Shown piece by piece: positions 42,336-52,196 of a stretch of DNA of 64,000 nucleotides. This DNA is from Promethearchaeota archaeon. Lineage in GTDB: Archaea; Asgardarchaeota; Lokiarchaeia; Sigyniarchaeales; SOKP01. The stretch spans positions 319,166 to 383,165 of the forward strand of contig JAHPZJ010000013.1 in NCBI GenBank assembly GCA_019058245.1. The letters run 5' to 3'. Position 1 is the first letter of the stretch; every line of letters begins with the position of its first letter. Under the pieces are notes generated by a model. It searched no databases, was not told the DNA's origin, and saw nothing but the letters and a program-made list of their open reading frames with translations. Both the position numbers and the translations under genes were made by a program.

Positions 42336-43676
42336 CTAATATGAGTTTAAATTTGATTTTTCAATCATTTCATCTAGAATAGATTGTCTTTCTTTAGGAG
42401 TCAACGCAAGCATTTCCATAATAAACTCACTTCTATCAACACCCTCCCAATTAAATCGGTTTAATTTTTCAAAAAATTCCTCCGAAATCACAGTTATATT
42501 TATATCCTTTATCAAACTGAGTTTTTCAATAGAATTTTCCATCGTAAGAATCTGGAGAGCTAATTTGCCATCATATGGTTCTTCTTCAATCTCATTTTCA
42601 AATATTTCACCAAGATATGCTTCTCTATCTCTTTTTAACTTTAATGTCGTTCCTCTATGTTTTACATAATAATGTATTACATAAGCAGAGCTTGCAACAA
42701 CTGCTCCAATAACGGATACCAAAACTATAAGAGGTATTAAAGAATCTGGTTTTTCTAAGGGGATTAATAAATTTTCAATTCCTATTTTAGGATCATGATA
42801 TATGTGTTCACCTTTAGGATAAATAAAAAATAATCCTTTTCTATACTCGTGGTGTTCATCTTCAACAATTTTATTTACTCCTATAGTTTCCATATTCTTA
42901 TTAATTATCGCATAATCTTTCCATGAAAAAAATCCAGTAAAATCATTTGTAGTAAAAGTAACTCCACTTTCTTTTTCAGCATAACCTTGCTTTTCATCAT
43001 AAGTTTCTTCTTGTATTTCAAAATCTCCCTCATGTTCTATTCTAGTATAAACCGCAAGTAAAGAATTCTCACCAATAAATTCAAAATTTGAGATTTCAAT
43101 TTGAATCTTAGCTTGAGTGGGATTAATTAAGGAATCTTCAATATATACAAAATCTTCAACAAAATAGATATGTGCTGTAAAAACATTATTTACAGTTTGA
43201 ATTTTAAAGTAATGCAAAGAAGAATCCTCTGAAATATTAGAGGATTCATAAACTACAGATTTAAAATCACTTAATCGGAATGTTTGAATGGTGTGATCAA
43301 TTTGAGGGTCAAAAATTCCATTTTGATTAGTATCATTAAATTCAATGATTGAACGAAATAAAACTCCAAATTCTAATTCCCAATCCGATTCAAGATTAGA
43401 TTTATAATTTAATCCTATATAGAACCCATCTTCATCAAAAAAAATATGACCTTTTATTTCATCTCTATTAATCTCACTTTTTCTGATGGATTCAATTCCA
43501 ATTTCATTTTCACCAATACCTACTTCGATAAATCTTTTATTTTTCTCTTTAAAATCATCATTTATACCATCATCCTGTTCTTTACCTAAAACGCTTATAA
43601 GAGTAATACTTATATTTAAAATCAATATACCTAAAAGAAAAAGACTAATCAAATAATAGTGTTTTTTCATCTTCAA
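42336..43676 (-). CDS. Secreted single-span membrane protein with cytoplasmic tail (pair member A)
   Basis: In this 446-residue protein the signal anchor is at 7-27 and is followed by an acidic segment with GINDDFKEKNKR. The outer beta-rich domain spans about 40-315. A transmembrane helix lies at about 318-340 and a basic tail of about 105 residues follows, with KRDREAYLGEIFENEIEE. FNDTNQNGIFDP is a Ca2+-loop-like motif. Its outer domain is a clear paralogue of the protein at 43808 (shared NGIF, FVVY/FQDVIYE, HYFKI/HYFLI, HIYHDPKIGI). Only this copy has the inner tail. No enzyme motif was seen. Confidence 0.7.
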   Translation of the reverse strand: MKMKKHYYLISLFLLGILILNISITLISVLGKEQDDGINDDFKEKNKRFIEVGIGENEIGIESIRKSEINRDEIKGHIFFDEDGFYIGLNYKSNLESDWELEFGVLFRSIIEFNDTNQNGIFDPQIDHTIQTFRLSDFKSVVYESSNISEDSSLHYFKIQTVNNVFTAHIYFVEDFVYIEDSLINPTQAKIQIEISNFEFIGENSLLAVYTRIEHEGDFEIQEETYDEKQGYAEKESGVTFTTNDFTGFFSWKDYAIINKNMETIGVNKIVEDEHHEYRKGLFFIYPKGEHIYHDPKIGIENLLIPLEKPDSLIPLIVLVSVIGAVVASSAYVIHYYVKHRGTTLKLKRDREAYLGEIFENEIEEEPYDGKLALQILTMENSIEKLSLIKDINITVISEEFFEKLNRFNWEGVDRSEFIMEMLALTPKERQSILDEMIEKSNLNSY

Positions 43677-43807
43677 AACCTCATTTATTTAAATTTTATC
43701 CTTAAAACTAAATTCCATTAATTAGATATCCTTATTCTTATTTTTTTAAAGTAATATATAAAAAATAAAAGAAATAAATTTATTCTTTTCAGGGAACCTT
43801 ATTAATT

Positions 43808-44986
43808 CTATCTGATCTTCTTTTTTGAGATAAAAACTCCTATTGCGATAACACTAAGTCCAGCAACACCAGCAATTGGACCGATAATAATCATTGGAAA
43901 TTCCGAGCTACTAATCTCTCCAAGCACAATTCCAATTTTTGGATCATGATAAATATGATTTCCTCGTGGATAGTTGAATAGTAATCTCTGGATTTTATCT
44001 TCTTCTTTTTCAAGTTCAAGTTTATTGGTTAAGACCGGCATTTCAACTCCATCAATCATTGCTGTTTCTTTCCAACTAAAAATTCCTGTATATCCTTCAT
44101 TGTCAGTAAAAATTTCTTTCTCATTTGTAGCTTTTCCAGCTTTTTCATCTTCAGTTTCTTCTTTTTCTTCATAAAAATCCTCGGAAAAGAGTTTTGCGAG
44201 GAGTGCTAATTGAGAATCTTCTTCGATATAATCATAATCAGTAATTTCGATGTCTATTTTAATTTGAGTAGGAGCAACTATATTTCCGTCAAGTATTATA
44301 AATTCCTCTGGAAAATAGATATGAGCTGCAAATACGCCATCTGTTGTATTAATCAAGAAATAATGTAAAAAGCTATCAGTTGAAATGTTTATTCGTTCAT
44401 AAATTACATCTTGAAATGAATTAATCCCATAATCTTCTATAGCTGTATCATTTTCATGCTCAAAAATCCCATTATCATTAAGATCAACATATTCAATCAA
44501 TGCGGGAAATTTCACCTCAAAATTTAATTTTAATTCATGTATCCATTCTTCACAAGTATCCTCATCACCATCTCCACCAGCTATCTCAAGTCCAGATTCA
44601 TCTTCATCTTGAACTGATTCTTCTTCTTCACAATTTACTTTCCTTATAGTTCTAAATGAAACTCTAATATCTAATCCACATTCACTATAACCAATCCTTA
44701 AATCCATGATGTCTTTCTGATCATCAGATCTTTTGATCGAAGCTATTTCAACTACCCCTTCTCCAAACCAAATATCAACATATCTTTTATTTTTTTCTTC
44801 AAAATCATCATCAACACCATCTTCATCAGCATCTTTGGGATTCTCTTCTTTTTCTTCAACTTTTGATTTTTCTTCCTCTTCTTCTCCTTCTTCACCATCA
44901 GCATAAGCTATGTTCATTCCAACACTTACTGTGAATAATAAAATTCCTAAAAAAAACAATCCTATCATATATTGTGTTTTTTTCAT
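43808..44986 (-). CDS. Secreted single-span membrane protein (pair member B)
   Basis: In this 392-residue protein a signal peptide (about 1-28) is followed by a Glu/Lys-rich stretch. DADEDGVDDDFEEKNKR at about 53-69 has a thrombospondin type 3 or EF-hand-like spacing of Asp that can bind Ca2+. The outer beta-rich domain contains VDLNDNGIFEH. A transmembrane helix near the C-terminus ends in KKKIR. It is paralogous to the protein at 42336, from which it lacks the inner tail. The two genes lie in the same direction, 131 bases apart. Function is unknown; an adhesion or surface structural role would fit the shape. Confidence 0.7.
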   Translation of the reverse strand: MKKTQYMIGLFFLGILLFTVSVGMNIAYADGEEGEEEEEKSKVEEKEENPKDADEDGVDDDFEEKNKRYVDIWFGEGVVEIASIKRSDDQKDIMDLRIGYSECGLDIRVSFRTIRKVNCEEEESVQDEDESGLEIAGGDGDEDTCEEWIHELKLNFEVKFPALIEYVDLNDNGIFEHENDTAIEDYGINSFQDVIYERINISTDSFLHYFLINTTDGVFAAHIYFPEEFIILDGNIVAPTQIKIDIEITDYDYIEEDSQLALLAKLFSEDFYEEKEETEDEKAGKATNEKEIFTDNEGYTGIFSWKETAMIDGVEMPVLTNKLELEKEEDKIQRLLFNYPRGNHIYHDPKIGIVLGEISSSEFPMIIIGPIAGVAGLSVIAIGVFISKKKIR

Positions 44987-45349
44987 TAAATTTTCTCTAT
45001 TTATATAATTTTACCTAAATTGGTTTAATATCATAATTTTTATGCTATTATTTAAAATAAAATGGTAAATTTTTGAATATATTTAAGATGTAAATAAGAC
45101 ATTAACTTTAGACTGACTTCATTTTTATAAAATGGATTATAAAATTATCCGAGTTCATATATAGGAAAGAGTTATATAATTTATATAAGAAAAAAAGAAT
45201 TATATTTATAACAAACAATATTAAATCTTTTATTATTATTGCGATAACCTTTTAGATCTCATTAAATTGAATTATAAAATATATCTAATGAATATCATAC
45301 TATAGGATAAATTTGTTCTATTTAAACATTAAATCAATAAAAAGAATAT
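44987..45349. other. AT-rich intergenic stretch before the tRNA
   Basis: These 363 bases contain the promoter of the secreted-protein pair and the 3' flank of the tRNA. Nothing else was recognised. Confidence 0.4.
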
Positions 45350-45433
45350 TGGAGCCAGCGGTGGGATTTGCACCCACGATGCTGAAAGCAACGGCTCTGC
45401 AGGCCGCCTCCTTAACTACTAGGATACGCTGGC
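45350..45433 (-). tRNA. tRNA-Cys (GCA) with an extended variable arm
   Basis: On the minus strand 81 bases plus encoded CCA fold as a cloverleaf. The acceptor GCCAGCG pairs CGCTGGC (7 pairs), with discriminator T (U73, usual for Cys). The anticodon stem GCGGC pairs GCCGT around loop CTGCAGA, giving anticodon GCA. The T stem GTGGG pairs CCCAC. Three points are unusual. The variable region is 13 bases (TGCT-TTC-AGCA-TC) and can form a 4-bp stem, so the shape is that of class II tRNAs. The T loop reads TGCAAAT, with G at position 55. The D loop (AGTAGTTA) lacks the GG pair. It may be a real but divergent tRNA-Cys or a tRNA-like gene. Confidence 0.75.
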
Positions 45434-45782
45434 TTTAAATTATAATTTTTATTAAAGAAAATTTTTACTATTTATTTATGTATAGATTTATTATGGATTT
45501 TTATTTAGTTTTTCCATTATAACTATTATAAAAACATGCAATATAATAATAAATTCGCAATTAAATCTATAAATGCTTAATATACGTATTTAAATTATAA
45601 TTCCCGATTATTTGTTTAAGGAGATTATATATAAAAGAAGCCAATATAGTTAATTGGGTAATGATCAGGGAATGTTAGGAGAAAATATAAATCTAATAGG
45701 AGATTTATAATAAATTAAAGAAAATAATAAATGAATTGAAATTTTAAATTATTCCTAAAAGAAATTTTTTCCTTTCAGTACC
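45434..45782. other. AT-rich intergenic stretch after the tRNA
   Basis: These 349 bases contain the promoters of the tRNA (minus) and the PP-loop gene (plus). No further feature was recognised. Confidence 0.4.
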
Positions 45783-46811
45783 ATGAATGATGAAAAACTT
45801 GAAAAAGAGAAACAAACTATAGCTCTTGGATTAATATCGGGGGGATTAGATAGCTTAATTGCTTCTCTTATACTAAAATTACAAGATATTAAAATAATTG
45901 GATTAAATTTTACTTCCCCCTTTTGCCAATATAATATGAATTCTGGTCAAAGAGAATGTAATTTAAAAATATTTAAGGAAAAACTCGGAATACAAATAAA
46001 ATATTTACCTTTTGAAGATGACTTTCTGGAAATTATCAAGAATCCTAAATATGGATATGGAAAACATATTAATCCTTGTATTGACTGTAGGATTTATACT
46101 TTAAGGAAAGCAAAAGAATTTAAAAAAAAAATATCAGCTGATTTTATTTTTACTGGTGAAGTTCTTAATCAAAGACCAAAATCCCAACATATAAATGCGT
46201 TAAAGATCGTTGAAAAAGAATCGGATTTAGAGGATAAGCTTCTAAGACCTTTATCAGCGCTTCATTTGAAACCAACAATTTATGAACAACAAGGATTAAT
46301 TGATCGTACAAAATTATTAGGAATTAAAGGAAGAAGTAGAAAGATACAAATGGAAATAGCTAGAAAGTATGGGATACTGAATAATTATTATGCATGTGGA
46401 GGGTGTTTATTAACAGATGAGCATTTTACCAATCGTATGAATGATTATCTTAAATATAATGATCATCTAAAAATGGAGGATATCCATATCTTAAAAATTG
46501 GTCGTCATTTCCGATATAAGAATACAAAGATTATTGTCGGGAGAAATGAATTAGAAAACAATCAATTAATTACTTTTAAAAAACCAGAAGATTTAATTAT
46601 AGAAGCTAAAGATGTTCCTGGACCAATAACAATTGTACAGGGAAAAATCAATAATGTATCATTAAAATATGCCGCAATGTTAACTTTACGCTATTCTGAT
46701 TTAAACCAATTAAGAGGTTATGTTAAGTACGGAACTGATTATAATAATTTGAATAATACTGTTAGTATTGAACTAGAAAAGGATCTGAATTTAAAAAAAT
46801 ACATTTTATAG
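45783..46811 (+). CDS. PP-loop ATP pyrophosphatase, tRNA thiouridylase-like
   Basis: In this 342-residue protein SGGLDS at about 19-24 is the PP-loop that adenylates a substrate. GYGKHINPCIDCR resembles the MnmA segment with the catalytic cysteine. FTGEVLNQRPKSQH and the later CGGCLLTD are also conserved in a set of bacterial and archaeal ThiI/MnmA-like proteins. It probably makes a thiolated base in tRNA. Its presence next to the odd tRNA-Cys is suggestive only. No THUMP domain is seen. The exact base modified cannot be told. Confidence 0.78.
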   Translation: MNDEKLEKEKQTIALGLISGGLDSLIASLILKLQDIKIIGLNFTSPFCQYNMNSGQRECNLKIFKEKLGIQIKYLPFEDDFLEIIKNPKYGYGKHINPCIDCRIYTLRKAKEFKKKISADFIFTGEVLNQRPKSQHINALKIVEKESDLEDKLLRPLSALHLKPTIYEQQGLIDRTKLLGIKGRSRKIQMEIARKYGILNNYYACGGCLLTDEHFTNRMNDYLKYNDHLKMEDIHILKIGRHFRYKNTKIIVGRNELENNQLITFKKPEDLIIEAKDVPGPITIVQGKINNVSLKYAAMLTLRYSDLNQLRGYVKYGTDYNNLNNTVSIELEKDLNLKKYIL

Positions 46812-46963
46812 CACTAATAAATTTCATTTGTACTTGCCTATATACCGAAAATATCATATTAAAATAAGATATAAATAGAAGAACACTTATTTTGGATTTA
46901 GAGTTACAATATTCTAATAATTTTATTTAATTTTCAAATTCATAAGATATTAGTGTTCAGTAT

Positions 46964-49900
46964 ATGATTTCCAAAAAGAATAATCAACTTACTAATTTTA
47001 AAAATATTTTTCCCCATTTAATGAAAACAGTAGATGATTTAATCATCATTGTTTCGATGTATAATTCTTATAAAATTGAATATGTTCATAAAAGTAAATA
47101 TTTAAAAAAATTGGGTTATTCAGATGGTACTTTACAAGGAAAGTCTTTATTTGATCTAGTTGATTTCGGAGAAATCACTCCAGAAACCGACATTTTAGGT
47201 ACTTTAAAAAGCAACGGAAATAATATGGAAGTCAAAGTAATCAATAAAAATGGAAACTTAACTTGGGCATTACTAAAATCGTCTATAATCACTGATGAGC
47301 AAGAGCAACAAAAACTTTTACTCGTTTTGAGAGATATTTCAAGAATTAAAGATTTAGAAATAAAATTAGAAGAATCAGAAAAAAAAATAGAAAGAATTTT
47401 AAAAAATGTTCCAGAAAACAGATATGGGGATAAATTTACACATGAGAAATATCATAATGCACTTAAAGAAAGTGAAGTCCTCCTTAAAACAGCAATAGAA
47501 TCTTTACCATTTGATGTATTTATGATTGATAAAAATGGTTTATATGCTATGCAAAACTCAGTTTGTAAGCAACATTGGGGGGATGTTATAGGGAAACGTC
47601 CTAATGAAGTTGCTAATAACCAAAAAACTCTTGAGGTATGGGAAAATAATAATTCAAGAGCATTTTCTGGTGAACTAGTTACTGGTGAAGAGAGTTTTAA
47701 TATAAATGGTAATATTCATCACTTTTACAATATAATAAATCCAGTATATATTAATAACGAAATTCAATATATCTTTGGAATAAATGTTGATATTACAGAA
47801 AAAAAAGATGCAGAACGAAAACTTCAAGAATCTGAAGAAAAGTTCAGAACGATTGCTGAACAATCATTAATGGGAATATGCATTATCCAAGATTTTGTTA
47901 TTAAATATTCAAATCAGCAAATATCTGAAATCTATGGATATTCATTTGAAGAAATTAAGCAATGGAAACCTAAAGAATTATTAAAAGTAATCCACCCCGA
48001 TTCTAGAGATATGGTTGAGAAGTATTTAAAAAGAAAGCAACAGGAATCAGATGAGATAGCAATACACTATATTACAAAAATAATTACTAAAAATGGGAAT
48101 ATCAGGCATATAGAAAATTATTCAAAACCAATAAGATATCAAGGGAAAATAGCGAACTTAATAATGCAGGTTGATATAACAGCTAGAATAAATGCTGAAC
48201 AAAAAATAGATTCTGCTGAAGAAAAATATCGAAGCATTCTCGAAAATATGATGGATGGATATTATGAAACAGATCTAAATGGTAGGTTGCTTTACGCAAA
48301 TGATGAATTTTGTAATATTTTGGGATATTCAAAAGAAGAGTTAATAGGAAAAAATAATCGATCATTTTATGATAATGAGTCAAGAAAAATTTTATTTGAT
48401 ATATTCTCCCAAATTTATAAAACAGGAATTCCTCGTCCTCCCCTAGGATTAATTAAATTGATGACACTTAAGAAGAAGCTTATCTATTTTGAGGGTACAA
48501 TTGATTTATTGTACGATTCTGAAGGAAAAAAAGTTGGATTTTTTGGTCTTGTTCGTGATGTCACACAAAAGAAAATTGCAGAGCAACAATTAAAAGAATC
48601 TGAAGTAAAATATCGACATTTATATGAAAATTCTCCTAATTCGATTATTTTATTTAATTTGAAAGGAGAAATGCTAGATTGTAATTTAATTACAGAATCT
48701 CTTTCTGGTTTTAAAAGAGAAGAATTAATTGAAAAAAAATATAGAAAAGCTAATTTTATCCATAAAGATTATCTTCCAATTCTTTTAGAAGAATTTAAAT
48801 CGCTTTTAAAAAAGAAAATTATGGGACCATTAGAAATTCAACTCTATACAAAAAAAAGGGTGTTAATATGGGCTAATGTCCAAGCATCATTATTTGATTA
48901 TCAGAATGAAAAAATAATTCAAGTTATCATTCAACCTATTGATGATATAAAAAAAGCAGAAGAAAAATTTAGAAATATTACAGAACAATCGTTAATGGGG
49001 ATATTTGTGCTCCAAAATGGTTTCTTTAGATATTTCAATGATAAAATAGTTGAAATTACTGGTTATACGAGAGAGGAAATGAAAAATTGGGTTCCTTATG
49101 AATTTATGAAACTTGTCCATCCTATAAATAAAGAATTTGTGAGAGAACAAGCACGTAAAAAGCAAGTAGGTGATGCTGATGTTATTGATCAATATAACTT
49201 TAGATTAATTAGAAAAGATGATGAAATTAGATGGATTGAAATTCTTTCGAAATCAATTAATTATGAGGGATCTCCAGCAGATTTAGCAATGATATATGAT
49301 ATTACGGATAAAGTTGAGACTCAGAAAAAATTAAAGGAGTCAGAAGAAAAATATCATTATTTATTTAAAACTTCTCCAGAGGGAGTCATTCTAACAGATT
49401 TAAAAGGAACTATAATAGAATGTAATTCTGCGATTAGAAATATAACAGGATATGCTCCAACAGATCTTATAGGAAAAAGATTCATGGAATTTGATCGATA
49501 TCTTGAAAATGGATTAGAAAAATTACTAGAAGGTTATAGCGATTTATTAGAAGGTAATAAATTAAAACCTCTAGAATTTCCAATTAGAAATAAAGATAAT
49601 CAAATTAGATGGGTTGGGATTAGATCTACTCTGATAACTATGAAAGGTCAATCCTATATTCTAGCTATTATACTTGATATAACAATGCAAAAAGAAACAG
49701 AAAACATTATAAAACGAAATGAAAAAAAATTTCGTGATATATTGGAAACCTCATCTGTAGGGGTAGTTGAATTTGATGTTGTTAATAATAGAATTAAGTA
49801 TATTAATCCAAAACTAATGGAGATAATTGGATATACTGAAAATGAATTAATAGATGAGCAATTTTACAATAAAATAATTCACCCAAAAGATTTACGTAAG

Positions 49901-51283
49901 ATTTTGGAATCAGCTAAAGAATCAGAATTAGAATTTAGGATATTCGATAAATATGGGAAGCTAAAATGGTTATCTGGGAAAAAAATTCCTCACTATGATG
50001 ATAATAAACAATTTATTAGTATGAGAATTTGGGTTGAAGATATAACAGAGAAGAAAATCTATGAAAACTTGATATATGAATTAAATATAAATTTTCTAAG
50101 TTTCACTGCTGATATTAAGAATAATATTCAACTACTACTTAGTACATGTTTAAAATTACTTAATGGAGATTTTATCTTATATATTAAAAAAACAGAATAT
50201 GAAAGAGAGGAATCTTATCAAGTATTAACATCTGACAATAAGTCCTTTAATTGTAATGCCGAATTCTTTGCTAGTAATTTGTTTGCTAGTGCATTGTTTT
50301 ATGAATCGCATGATTTTCCTCAAACCTTTTTTGATATAAATAGAATGAGTTTTGCAAATACAGATCCATTCATAGCAAAATATGATTTAAAAGGATGTTT
50401 TGGAAAATTAATTAAATCACAGAATGACCTAGATAGTGCTGTCTGTGTTTTTTATAGAGAAAATCCTGTTATTAGTAATCAAGATAAATTAGTAATGTTT
50501 TTAATATGTGATGCAATTGAAATTGAACAACGGCGTTGGCAAGTTCAAAAAGGTTTAGAAGAACAAAATATCACATTAAACAAAATAAATAATCTTAAAA
50601 CTGAACTTTTTTCAAGAACTTCACATGAGTTAAAAACGCCTCTCATTTCAATCAAGGGTTTTACAGAACTTTTATTAACACTCCATAAACCTAAATTAGA
50701 TAATGAAATTATATCTATTTTAGGAGAAATTAAAGATGGGAGTACTCGTCTTGAAAAAATTATTAATCTATTATTGGAAAGTACAAAATTAGAAGCAGGG
50801 CAATTAGATTTAAATCTATCCAAGGAGGATTTAAGTTTCTTAATTAATTTTTGTGTTAAAGAATTAAAAGGGTTAGCAAAATTACGAGATCAATCTATTA
50901 TTCTTCAATTACATAATAAATTAGAAACACAATTTGATAAAGAAAGGATTTATGAAGTATTTTCTAATTTACTTGTAAATGCTATTAAATATACACCCCC
51001 TGGAGGAATTATTACTATTAAATCAACCATAAACGATGATTTTTATATAATTTCTGTGAAGGATACCGGAATTGGATTCACTAAAGAGGAAAAAGAACAA
51101 GCTTTCAAACAATTTGGAAAGATAGAGAGATATGGACAAGGTTGGGATGTTTCTATTGAAGGAACAGGTCTTGGGCTTTATATTACAAAAAAGTTGGTAG
51201 AATTGCATGGTGGTAAAATTTGGCTTGAATCCAACGGAAGAAATAAGGGTACTACTTTTTATTTCTCTATACCAAAGAAATAA
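46964..51283 (+). CDS. Large cytosolic histidine kinase with eight PAS domains
   Basis: In this 1439-residue protein eight PAS/PAC units follow one another from about 15 to 1025. Each ends in a D-I-T-x-x-K or related linker (for example NVDITEKKDAERKL and RDVTQKKIAEQQL). A GAF-like part lies at about 1035-1165. The HisKA region has SHELKTPLISIKGF with the phospho-His, followed by HATPase boxes NLLVNAIKYTPPGG, VKDTGIGF and GTGLGLYITKKL. No transmembrane helix is visible, so it senses internal signals. The third and sixth PAS units are close duplicates (both start EQSLMGI). It has no fused receiver. The stand-alone receiver at 38619 is a possible partner. Confidence 0.93.
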   Translation: MISKKNNQLTNFKNIFPHLMKTVDDLIIIVSMYNSYKIEYVHKSKYLKKLGYSDGTLQGKSLFDLVDFGEITPETDILGTLKSNGNNMEVKVINKNGNLTWALLKSSIITDEQEQQKLLLVLRDISRIKDLEIKLEESEKKIERILKNVPENRYGDKFTHEKYHNALKESEVLLKTAIESLPFDVFMIDKNGLYAMQNSVCKQHWGDVIGKRPNEVANNQKTLEVWENNNSRAFSGELVTGEESFNINGNIHHFYNIINPVYINNEIQYIFGINVDITEKKDAERKLQESEEKFRTIAEQSLMGICIIQDFVIKYSNQQISEIYGYSFEEIKQWKPKELLKVIHPDSRDMVEKYLKRKQQESDEIAIHYITKIITKNGNIRHIENYSKPIRYQGKIANLIMQVDITARINAEQKIDSAEEKYRSILENMMDGYYETDLNGRLLYANDEFCNILGYSKEELIGKNNRSFYDNESRKILFDIFSQIYKTGIPRPPLGLIKLMTLKKKLIYFEGTIDLLYDSEGKKVGFFGLVRDVTQKKIAEQQLKESEVKYRHLYENSPNSIILFNLKGEMLDCNLITESLSGFKREELIEKKYRKANFIHKDYLPILLEEFKSLLKKKIMGPLEIQLYTKKRVLIWANVQASLFDYQNEKIIQVIIQPIDDIKKAEEKFRNITEQSLMGIFVLQNGFFRYFNDKIVEITGYTREEMKNWVPYEFMKLVHPINKEFVREQARKKQVGDADVIDQYNFRLIRKDDEIRWIEILSKSINYEGSPADLAMIYDITDKVETQKKLKESEEKYHYLFKTSPEGVILTDLKGTIIECNSAIRNITGYAPTDLIGKRFMEFDRYLENGLEKLLEGYSDLLEGNKLKPLEFPIRNKDNQIRWVGIRSTLITMKGQSYILAIILDITMQKETENIIKRNEKKFRDILETSSVGVVEFDVVNNRIKYINPKLMEIIGYTENELIDEQFYNKIIHPKDLRKILESAKESELEFRIFDKYGKLKWLSGKKIPHYDDNKQFISMRIWVEDITEKKIYENLIYELNINFLSFTADIKNNIQLLLSTCLKLLNGDFILYIKKTEYEREESYQVLTSDNKSFNCNAEFFASNLFASALFYESHDFPQTFFDINRMSFANTDPFIAKYDLKGCFGKLIKSQNDLDSAVCVFYRENPVISNQDKLVMFLICDAIEIEQRRWQVQKGLEEQNITLNKINNLKTELFSRTSHELKTPLISIKGFTELLLTLHKPKLDNEIISILGEIKDGSTRLEKIINLLLESTKLEAGQLDLNLSKEDLSFLINFCVKELKGLAKLRDQSIILQLHNKLETQFDKERIYEVFSNLLVNAIKYTPPGGIITIKSTINDDFYIISVKDTGIGFTKEEKEQAFKQFGKIERYGQGWDVSIEGTGLGLYITKKLVELHGGKIWLESNGRNKGTTFYFSIPKK

Positions 51284-51678
51284 TATAAAAATTACTATGG
51301 TTGAAACTAATTTAACATTAAAAGATTTTTAGAGGAAGGTTAAACTTATAATATTAACGCTGGAGCAGGATGAACTATTGATGCACCTTCTTGCATAAAC
51401 AATTATAATTTAGCTTCATCTTTTTAATTTTGATATAGTTTGATAATAATGTTATCTTTTTTCCCCATAATCAAAATTTGGATAATCAGTTCATCTTTTA
51501 TTCAATATATAAAACTATCTAATTTATTATGTAATTATACAAAATCTGCAAATATATTATTAAAACATCGAAGAATTGGACTCCATATATTTTATTATAG
51601 AATCAGGTTATATAATATTTAGAAGAATTTAAGATCAAAAAATCAGAGTATTATGAAAAATATAAAAAATAGTTAGAT
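51284..51678. other. Intergenic stretch after the histidine kinase
   Basis: These 395 bases are AT-rich. A 60-codon plus-strand frame (51440-51622) lacks a ribosome site and looks non-coding. No RNA gene or repeat was recognised. Confidence 0.4.
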
Positions 51679-51681
51679 TTG

Positions 51682-51933
51682 GTGATAATAATAACTGGAG
51701 ATACAAAAGAAAAAGAAGATTTAGAAGATATTCCAGAAATAAAGAAATATTTTATGAGGATTTACAGTGTTTTATCAAAAGAGATTCGAGATAAATTAAA
51801 GCAGTTAGAGTTAGATAAAGAAAAGAAAAAAAAAATCAAAAAAGAATTAGCATTTCTCCCGAAAGAAAAACAAGTAGAATATTTAGAGGAACTTAATAAT
51901 AAAACGTATAATAGAATAAAATCAAACAACTAA
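51682..51933 (+). CDS. Small charged helical protein
   Basis: This protein of about 83 residues is mainly one or two long helices rich in Lys, Glu and Leu (LSKEIRDKLKQLELDKEKKKK). The start is uncertain: GTG 51682 and TTG 51679 are possible, and GGTGAT overlaps the start. No ATG lies at a good place. The periodic pattern and low-complexity Lys content make it a plausible DNA-, RNA- or protein-binding peptide. It has no visible link to the hdr operon that follows 264 bases later. Confidence 0.42.
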   Translation: MIIITGDTKEKEDLEDIPEIKKYFMRIYSVLSKEIRDKLKQLELDKEKKKKIKKELAFLPKEKQVEYLEELNNKTYNRIKSNN

Positions 51934-52021
51934 TTCACTGAAAAAAAAGAAACCATTTGATTTTTGATTATACATCAGAATTTTTTTTAACCCATATAAA
52001 AAGGGTATATATAAGAAATAA

Positions 52022-52101
52022 TTGATAATCTTTATTTTGTTATTAATTATCGATAACAAATTTTTTTAAGAAAAATACTTTTTCCTTCATAAGATTATCA
52101 A
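52022..52101. repeat. Nested inverted repeats before the hdrCBA set 3 operon
   Basis: Arms TTGATAATCTT (52022-52032) and AAGATTATCAA (52091-52101) are perfect complements of 11 bases. Inside, TGTTAT (52039-52044) faces ATAACA (52053-52058). They lie 96-175 bases before the hdrC start at 52197, in the promoter region. They could be operator sites or form a stem in RNA. AT content is high, so chance symmetry is possible. Confidence 0.4.
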
Positions 52102-52196
52102 TCGATTTGTTTGATCAAAGATATTAAAGAAAATATACTGCTTTTTTACAAAATTGCAAATCAATTTTTAAACAATATAGGGGATTCAAGATAATT

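Noticed and set aside
51440..51622. 60-codon plus-strand frame after the kinase
   Set aside because: No ribosome site and AT-driven composition (Ile, Leu, Tyr). Not supported.
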